Shown here piece by piece: positions 32,474-45,050 of a stretch of 45,050 bases of DNA. The DNA is from Caenispirillum bisanense. Its GTDB lineage: Bacteria; Pseudomonadota; Alphaproteobacteria; Rhodospirillales; Rhodospirillaceae. The notes under the pieces are model-generated. The model searched no databases. It was not told the origin of the DNA and saw nothing but the letters and a program-made list of their open reading frames with translations. The translations under genes and the position numbers were made by a program. Position 1 is the first letter of the stretch, and each line of letters opens with the position of its first letter. Where the stretch lies: assembly GCA_945906455.1 (NCBI GenBank), contig CAMDRB010000003.1:1-45050 (forward strand), read 5' to 3'.

Positions 32474-32502
32474 AATATACGTACGCCCCCCCTCCCCGTC
32501 AA
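32474..32502 (-). promoter_or_regulatory. Sigma-70-type promoter of the str operon (rpsL)
   Basis: TTGACG (32497-32502) and TATATT (32474-32479), read on the minus strand, are separated by exactly 17 bp. The spacer is very G-rich on that strand. It lies downstream of the rpoC terminator, so rpsL is transcribed independently of rpoBC. Confidence 0.75.
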
Positions 32503-32584
32503 GCGCCGAATAACTGTGATTTTGCGGGCTTTTTTGCTACTTTGCGGCGGTCGGCGTGGCTGCGGAGAGCGCAGCCTTGGGCAA

Positions 32585-32622
32585 AGAAAAAGGGGGCCGG
32601 CAAGTAAACTCGCCCGCCCCCT
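32585..32622 (-). terminator. Intrinsic terminator after rpoC
   Basis: AGGGGGC (32591-32597) and GCCCCCT (32616-32622) form a 7-bp GC-rich stem, possibly extended by internal C-G pairs. On the minus strand the stem is followed by UUUUCUUU. It lies 32 nt beyond the rpoC stop and closes the rplJL-rpoBC unit. Confidence 0.85.
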
Positions 32623-32654
32623 TTGGAACCTTGGCACACTAGATATTGTAGGTA

Positions 32655-36872
<4,218 letters not shown>

Positions 36873-36921
36873 CATATTCTTAATGTTTCCGCAGCGGCCG
36901 TGCCCATTGGCGGCGGCCGAT

Positions 36922-41103
<4,182 letters not shown>

Positions 41104-41129
41104 ACTCGTTCCTCGTCCTTGCGATCAAG

Positions 41130-41151
41130 TCGCCGGCAATTGCACCGGCGA
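41130..41151 (-). other. Stem-loop close to the rpoB start
   Basis: TCGCCGG (41130-41136) and CCGGCGA (41145-41151) make a perfect 7-bp stem with an 8-nt loop, 27 nt upstream of the rpoB ATG. It has no U-tract, so it is not a terminator; a role in mRNA stability or rpoB translation is possible. Confidence 0.4.
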
Positions 41152-41193
41152 ACAACAAACACTCGACAAACTTTCCGCAACCTCTTGTCGCGG

Positions 41194-41243
41194 ACTGCGC
41201 TCGCGTCAGCGATGGCTAAAATCATCGCTGACGGCAGCGCAGT
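41194..41243 (-). other. Long stem-loop in the rplL-rpoB gap, RNase III-site-like
   Basis: ACTGCGCT (41194-41201) pairs with AGCGCAGT (41236-41243), and GTCAGCGATG (41105+100 = 41205-41214) pairs with CATCGCTGAC (41223-41232). They are separated by a symmetric 3x3 internal loop and closed by an 8-nt AU-rich loop. This gives 18 base pairs in two helices. E. coli has an RNase III processing site in the same gap; a similar role here is inference. Confidence 0.55.
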
Positions 41244-41298
41244 TCATCCGTAGCCTCGTAGCTTCGCCCGTCTCGCCGCATCCCGCAGGAGAGACGGC

Positions 41299-41335
41299 GG
41301 AACCGGAGCACTCACGATCGGAGTGCCCCGGTCCC
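41299..41335 (-). other. 15-bp stem-loop just after rplL, possible attenuator
   Basis: The arms 41299-41313 and 41321-41335 enclose a 7-nt loop. On the minus strand all 15 positions pair, two as G-U; read on the plus strand these two would be A-C mismatches. No U-tract follows, so a role as pause, attenuator or stabilising 3' end of a rplJL message is more likely than simple termination. It begins 25 nt beyond the rplL stop. Confidence 0.6.
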
Positions 41336-41359
41336 GTCCTCGCACTATCAGCGCAGGAA

Positions 41360-41728
41360 TTACTTCACCTGCACCTTGGCGCCGGCGTCTTCCAACTTCT
41401 TCTTGAGTTGGTCGGCTTCGTCTTTCTTCACGCCTTCCTTCACGGTCTTCGGCGCGCCTTCGACCAGGTCCTTGGCTTCTTTCAAGCCGAGGTTGGTGAT
41501 CGCGCGCACTTCCTTGATCACGTTGATCTTGTTGGCGCCGGCTTCCATGAGGACGACGTCGAACGTGTCCTTCACTTCGGCCGCGGGACCCGCGGGACCG
41601 GCGGCGGCGGCGGCCACCGGTGCGGCAGCGGAAACGCCCCACTTTTCTTCAAGCAATTTTGACAGCTCAGCCGCTTCTAGAACGGTGAGGGCGGAAAGGT
41701 CGTCTACGATTTTGGCAAGATTGGCCAT
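41360..41728 (-). CDS. rplL: 50S ribosomal protein L7/L12
   Basis: 122 residues. The N-terminal dimerisation helices are followed by an Ala/Gly/Pro hinge ([18 protein letters not shown]) and the C-terminal factor-binding domain with [20 protein letters not shown]. Multiple dimers bind L10 to form the stalk. It follows rplJ by 41 nt. Confidence 0.98.
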   Translation of the reverse strand: MANLAKIVDDLSALTVLEAAELSKLLEEKWGVSAAAPVAAAAAGPAGPAAEVKDTFDVVLMEAGANKINVIKEVRAITNLGLKEAKDLVEGAPKTVKEGVKKDEADQLKKKLEDAGAKVQVK

Positions 41729-41769
41729 TTAAGGTCTCCTGATTGAAGATGGAATGCGACGTCTAGGCT

Positions 41770-42288
41770 TTAGGCGGCTTCACCTTGTTTGGCGCGTGCC
41801 GCGAGAACACGTGCAAGCTGAGCGCCGGGAGCGGCCAGAATGCCGGCGATCTTGGTCGCAGGCGCCTGGACGAGTCCGACAATCTTGCCGCGCAATTCGT
41901 TGAGGCTCGGAAGTTTCGCCAGGAATTCTACCCCGGCTATATCCATCTTCTGGCCGTCGAGATTGCCGCCAAGAATTACCAGCTTGTTGTTGCTCTTCGC
42001 GAACTTCGAACAGACTCTTGCGGCCGCCACTGGATCCTTCGAGTACGCAAGACCCGTTGGTCCCTTCAGGAGGTCGCCCAAGTTTTCGAATTTCGTGCCG
42101 GCTAAGGCGAGACGCGCGAGCCGATTTTTAGCGACTTTGAAGCTTGCTCCCGCCTCACGCATTTGCTTACGCAGCGCCTGAATCTCAGCCACCGTCAGCC
42201 CATTGTTGTGGGTGACAGCGATGAAAGTCTGGCCCGCGAGCGCTGCATTGAGCGACGTGATCAGCCCCTGCTTTTCCTCTCGGTTCAC
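41770..42288 (-). CDS. rplJ: 50S ribosomal protein L10
   Basis: 172 residues from the GTG at 42286-42288, preceded by GGAG with a 6-nt spacer; this gives NREEKQGLITSLNAAL, matching the family N-terminus. A second in-frame GTG at 42318 would add ten residues and has a poorer spacing. L10 anchors L7/L12 and, as the L10(L12)4 complex, represses its own mRNA in many bacteria. The GLTVAEIQALRKQMREAGAS-type helix and ARVLAARAKQ tail (L12-binding) are present. Confidence 0.95.
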   Translation of the reverse strand: MNREEKQGLITSLNAALAGQTFIAVTHNNGLTVAEIQALRKQMREAGASFKVAKNRLARLALAGTKFENLGDLLKGPTGLAYSKDPVAAARVCSKFAKSNNKLVILGGNLDGQKMDIAGVEFLAKLPSLNELRGKIVGLVQAPATKIAGILAAPGAQLARVLAARAKQGEAA

Positions 42289-42702
42289 TTTCGTCTCCGC
42301 TACTGAGGCCTGCTCCACCGCTGGATTTCACTCCAGGCAGCGTCATCAGACCGGTTTCACCATCCGTCGGGCGACGTAGTCCGGCGCCCGCCGGTTCCTG
42401 GTCCTGCCCCAGAAGCTTAAAGCCCGCTTCGCCCGCTTCGCGCGTTCGCCCGCTTGGTGCGTTCGCCTGCGCATCGCATGCATCACGGTCTTGCCACTCC
42501 CGTCTGTGATGGCGGCCTCTGATCATTTTTAGTGATCGTTTTGGCCTTTATGCCGGTGTCCTAGGACCACGGCACCATCAGTCTTGGACAGGTCTCCGGC
42601 GGCTCAAAGTTTGAAACTTCTTCGCCGCCTTCTCTCGCCGTGCGCCTACCCAAAAAGGGAAAGCGGCACTGCGAAATTCCTTATTCCACCGTTGCGCCGG
42701 CT
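42289..42702 (-). promoter_or_regulatory. rplJ leader region (L10-leader-like), no gene
   Basis: 414 nt between rplA and rplJ contain no plausible gene. On the minus strand a GGAGACC element, then GUCCAAGACUGAUGGUGC and GUCCUAGGACACCGG, resemble the conserved kink-turn portion of the L10 leader that binds L10(L12)4. A small CTGGA/TCCAG hairpin (42321-42336) lies 33 nt before the start, and a GC-rich repeat block sits at 42422-42467. Identification rests on remembered motif shape and position, not on a covariance search. Confidence 0.5.
42422..42467. repeat. Short tandem repeats in the rplJ leader
   Basis: GCCCGCTTC occurs at 42422-42430 and 42431-42439, with GCCCGCTTG at 42448-42456. GCGTTCGCC occurs at 42442-42450 and 42459-42467, a 17-bp period. 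The copies are short and degenerate and may have arisen by slippage; whether they matter to leader folding is unknown. Confidence 0.55.
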
Positions 42703-43401
42703 TTAGCGAGCCAGCGCGTCAGTGGGGTTGATCTTGATCCCCGGTCCCATCGTGGAACTCACGGAAATCTTCTTGATGTACGTGCCCTTGGCCCCGGTTG
42801 GCTTGGCTTTCATGATGGCATCTACGAAGGCCTTGACGTTGTCGGCAAGCTGCTGTGCGCTAAAGCTGGCTTTGCCGATGCCGGCATGGACAATGCCGGC
42901 CTTCTCGACACGAAACTGCACTTCGCCGGCCTTGGCGTTCTTGATGGCGGTTTTCACATCCATCGTGACGGTGCCGAGCTTCGGGTTCGGCATCAGGCCG
43001 CGCGGGCCCAGCACCTTACCCAGCTTCCCGACGACGCCCATCATGTCGGGAGTAGCGATGACACGATCAAAGTTCATTTCGCCGGCATTGATCTTTTCCG
43101 CAAGGTCTTCCGCGCCGACAAGATCGGCGCCCGCATCTAGGGCGTCTTTGGCCTTGTCGCCTTTAGCGAACACCGCAACGCGCATGGACTTGCCGCTACC
43201 GTGCGGCAAAGCCACCACGCCGCGCACCATTTGGTCGGCGTGTTTCGGATCGACGCCCAGATTCATCGCGACTTCGACCGTTTCGTCGAACTTCGCCTTG
43301 GCGTGATCTTTCAGAATTTTCACGGCGTCGGTCACGTTATAGACCGCGTTGCGATCTACCGCGGCGAGACCGGCCTTCAGACGCTTTCCCACTTTTGTCA
43401 T
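42703..43401 (-). CDS. rplA: 50S ribosomal protein L1
   Basis: 232 residues; builds the L1 stalk that moves deacylated t[23 protein letters not shown] begins the protein, and [20 protein letters not shown] with [12 protein letters not shown] is the signature. In E. coli L1 also represses rplKA by binding the rplK leader. It lies 4 nt after rplK. Confidence 0.98.
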   Translation of the reverse strand: MTKVGKRLKAGLAAVDRNAVYNVTDAVKILKDHAKAKFDETVEVAMNLGVDPKHADQMVRGVVALPHGSGKSMRVAVFAKGDKAKDALDAGADLVGAEDLAEKINAGEMNFDRVIATPDMMGVVGKLGKVLGPRGLMPNPKLGTVTMDVKTAIKNAKAGEVQFRVEKAGIVHAGIGKASFSAQQLADNVKAFVDAIMKAKPTGAKGTYIKKISVSSTMGPGIKINPTDALAR

Positions 43402-43405
43402 GTCC

Positions 43406-43834
43406 CTACTCCACCACTTCCAAGCCCATGGATCGGGCAGAACCTTTGACCTGAGCCATCGCTGACTCGATCGTCGGCGAGTTGAGATCGGGCATTTTCT
43501 TTTCGGCGATTTCGCGCACCTGGGCCATCGTCACCTTCCCCGCGAAACCGCGGCCGGTGGTTCCCGAACCCTTGTCGATCTTGGCGGCGCGCTTCAGGAA
43601 GAAGCTCGTCGGCGGGGTCTTGGTCACGAAGGTGAAGCTGCGGTCTGAAAAGACCGTAATGATCACTGGCGTCGGCACGCCAACTTCCAACTGCTGCGTG
43701 GCGGCATTGAACGCCTTGCAGAATTCCATGATGTTGACGCCGCGCTGGCCGAGCGCGGGACCGATCGGCGGTGAAGGATTGGCCTTTCCCGCCGGTATTT
43801 CGAGTTTGACGTAGCCTTCTATCTTCTTTGCCAT
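43406..43834 (-). CDS. rplK: 50S ribosomal protein L11
   Basis: 142 residues. The N-terminal domain has the thiostrepton-contact prolines ([20 protein letters not shown] near 16), and the C-terminal RNA-binding domain ends [15 protein letters not shown]11 is part of the GTPase-associated centre and of stringent-response sensing through RelA. 130 nt separate it from nusG. Confidence 0.98.
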   Translation of the reverse strand: MAKKIEGYVKLEIPAGKANPSPPIGPALGQRGVNIMEFCKAFNAATQQLEVGVPTPVIITVFSDRSFTFVTKTPPTSFFLKRAAKIDKGSGTTGRGFAGKVTMAQVREIAEKKMPDLNSPTIESAMAQVKGSARSMGLEVVE

Positions 43835-43853
43835 CTTATTTCCTCAGCGTATG

Positions 43854-43872
43854 CGCCGGATACCCTCCGACG
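43854..43872 (-). other. Stem-loop directly upstream of rplK (candidate L1 operator)
   Basis: CGCCGGA (43854-43860) and TCCGACG (43866-43872) form a 7-bp stem with a 5-nt loop. On the transcribed strand one pair is U-G, and it would be a mismatch on the other strand. It ends 20 nt before the rplK ATG, near its GAGG. The position suits feedback control by L1, but the L1-binding asymmetric loop was not identified. Confidence 0.35.
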
Positions 43873-43964
43873 GGCCGGGTCCGCGGTGCGGCCGCCCTTG
43901 GGCTTTGGGGCGCGCCTTCCGCAGATATCACAAGCACCTCATGGCGCCTGCTCTCGCAGCTAGG

Positions 43965-44492
43965 TCAGAGCTTCTCGACCTGGCTGTATTCCAATTCCAC
44001 GGGCGTCGAGCGTCCAAAAATCGAGACCGACACCTTGAGCCGCGCCTTTTCCTCGTCGACATCCTCGACCACGCCGTTGAACGACGTGAAGGGACCATCG
44101 GAGACGCGTACTTGTTCGCCGATTTCGAAGATGATCGAGGGCTTCGGCCGCTCGATCCCTTCCTGCACCTGCTTCATGATCCGATCGGCTTCCGCTTCGG
44201 ACATGGGTCGCGGCTTATTGCCGCCCAGAAAACCAGTGACCTTTGGCGTATTCTTGACCAGATGCCACGCTTGGTCGGTCAAATCCATTTTGATGAGGAC
44301 ATAGCCCGGGAAGAACTTACGCTCGGCATTGACCTTGGCGCCGCGCCGCACCTCCACCACTTCCTCCATGGGGACCAGCACTTCCTGAATTTTGTCGCTC
44401 ATCGCGTGTTGTACGGCTTGCTCACGGATGGACTGCGCCACCTTGTTCTCAAAGCCCGAATACACGTGCAGCACGTACCACTTAGCCGCCAT
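43965..44492 (-). CDS. nusG: Transcription termination/antitermination protein NusG
   Basis: 175 residues from the ATG at 44490-44492, giving [20 protein letters not shown], the canonical NusG start; upstream in-frame codons run into secE and are unconserved. The NGN domain (to ~115, with [12 protein letters not shown] and VTGFLG) binds the RNA polymerase clamp; the C-terminal KOW domain ([20 protein letters not shown]) binds Rho or S10. Confidence 0.97.
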   Translation of the reverse strand: MAAKWYVLHVYSGFENKVAQSIREQAVQHAMSDKIQEVLVPMEEVVEVRRGAKVNAERKFFPGYVLIKMDLTDQAWHLVKNTPKVTGFLGGNKPRPMSEAEADRIMKQVQEGIERPKPSIIFEIGEQVRVSDGPFTSFNGVVEDVDEEKARLKVSVSIFGRSTPVELEYSQVEKL

Positions 44493-44503
44493 AGTGCTGC
44501 TCC

Positions 44504-44692
44504 CTAACCGAATATCAGCGAAACGCCCTTGGCCAGGATCTTGTCCACGACCAGGAAGTAGATTCCCAGTATCATGCTGAGCACGAAGACCAGCGCGACC
44601 GAGACCAGCGTTTCGCGCCGGCTCGGCCATGAGACCTTGGACATTTCTTGCCGCACCTGGCGGACAAATAGACCCGGAGACGTATTCGCCAT
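44504..44692 (-). CDS. secE: Preprotein translocase subunit SecE
   Basis: 62 residues from the ATG at 44690-44692; a GTG two codons earlier is possible, and neither has a strong Shine-Dalgarno. The amphipathic helix with [17 protein letters not shown] and one membrane span ([20 protein letters not shown]) form the short single-span SecE found in most bacteria. Lies between tRNA-Trp and nusG. Confidence 0.95.
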   Translation of the reverse strand: MANTSPGLFVRQVRQEMSKVSWPSRRETLVSVALVFVLSMILGIYFLVVDKILAKGVSLIFG

Positions 44693-44844
44693 TTGCACTA
44701 TTCACGCCTAAAACCGTTCACACCTGACCACCCGATCCGCCGACAACCGGGAGAGCCGCCATAACTTGTTACGGACATGGAATCGGAATGACGTCAGAGT
44801 GACCCTGGGGATGCCCCCTCGTTAGAAGCACCAGGGCCCAAAGG

Positions 44845-44920
44845 TGGCAGGGGCGATAGGAATCGAACCTACAACCCCCGGTTTTGGAGACCGGTGCTCT
44901 ACCAGTTGAGCTACACCCCT
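44845..44920 (-). tRNA. trnW: tRNA-Trp (anticodon CCA)
   Basis: A 76-nt cloverleaf on the minus strand. The acceptor pairs AGGGGTG with CGCCCCT; the D arm has GCTCAACTGGTAGAGC; the anticodon stem CCGGT/ACCGG encloses CTCCAAA with anticodon CCA; the T arm contains GGTTCGATTCC. A 3' CCA is encoded (44845-44847). Trp tRNA just upstream of secE is a common arrangement in proteobacteria. Confidence 0.95.
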
Positions 44921-44932
44921 AAGACCTTGATT

Positions 44933-44961
44933 CTCTTACGCTTCCTAAATCCTGAGGTCAG
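44933..44961 (-). promoter_or_regulatory. Possible promoter of tRNA-Trp/secE
   Basis: CTGACC (44956-44961) and TAAGAG (44933-44938), read on the minus strand, are 17 bp apart and end 12 nt before the tRNA 5' end. The match to consensus is 4/6 and 3/6, so this is weak. Nothing else recognisable was seen in 44921-45050. Confidence 0.25.
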
Positions 44962-45050
44962 TGTGCCGCATCGCCGGGCACCTGCCTTCATCTGTCCGCC
45001 ACCGCCGTTCGCCGCGCCTTACTCATAGGCAACAAAAACTGCCGGTCGAC

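Noticed and set aside
32480-32497. G-rich run as a G-quadruplex
   Set aside because: Only two separated G-runs (four and seven) are present; a canonical four-run quadruplex cannot be drawn without splitting runs.
42422-42467. CRISPR-like array in the rplJ leader
   Set aside because: Repeat units are about 9 bp with no proper spacers; far too short and degenerate for CRISPR.
44493-44705. Longer nusG with 71 extra N-terminal residues
   Set aside because: The extension reads through secE in another frame and has no conserved residues; NusG starts at [14 protein letters not shown].

Overview
The window is a block of conserved housekeeping genes from a GC-rich alphaproteobacterium. Evidence for the lineage: an ATP12-type F1-ATPase assembly chaperone (an alphaproteobacterial/mitochondrial family), adk and secY placed between rplO and rpsM, no rpmJ, infA or rpsD in the spc/alpha part, and a Do-like protease, RarA and an RluC-type synthase directly downstream of rplQ. 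The set looks Rhodospirillales-like, but the genus cannot be read from the sequence.

Layout, following the minus strand from right to left. tRNA-Trp(CCA), secE and nusG lead into rplK-rplA, rplJ-rplL and rpoB-rpoC, which end at a clear intrinsic terminator (about 32.6 kb). A strong sigma-70-type promoter and a leader of about 270 nt then start rpsL-rpsG-fusA-tuf. After a stem-loop, the S10 cluster (rpsJ to rpsQ), the spc cluster (rplN to secY, adk) and the alpha cluster (rpsM-rpsK-rpoA-rplQ) follow without a gap long enough for another gene. The alpha cluster has its own consensus promoter and closes with an intrinsic terminator at about 13.37 kb. Together these genes encode much of the ribosome, the core RNA polymerase, elongation factors Tu and G, and the SecE/SecY translocon.

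Left of the terminator, still on the minus strand, lies a compact cluster: degQ-like protease, rarA, an rluC-like pseudouridine synthase, a phosphoglycolate-phosphatase-like HAD hydrolase, an AsmA-family protein and atp12. Stop/start overlaps of 4 bp join the first three. On the plus strand are yciB and a tiny Lys/Ala-rich ORF, facing atp12. Divergent from yciB is pccB-pccA-acyP (propionyl-CoA carboxylase plus acylphosphatase). The left edge holds the 3' end of an IS630-family element that cuts off a 4,5-DOPA-dioxygenase-like (ygiD) gene; this is the only clearly mobile or degraded part.

I found no undescribed defence, biosynthetic or mobile system. The most interesting signals are non-coding: RNA stem-loops in the rplL-rpoB, tuf-rpsJ and rpsK-rpoA gaps, several of which keep pairing only on the transcribed strand through G-U wobbles; near-perfect promoters inside the ribosomal cluster; an L10-leader-like region with internal repeats; and tandem extended -10 motifs in front of pccB. 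Several start codons are reassigned to GTG or TTG on family alignment and Shine-Dalgarno position (rpsM, rplJ, rpoA, rarA, acyP).
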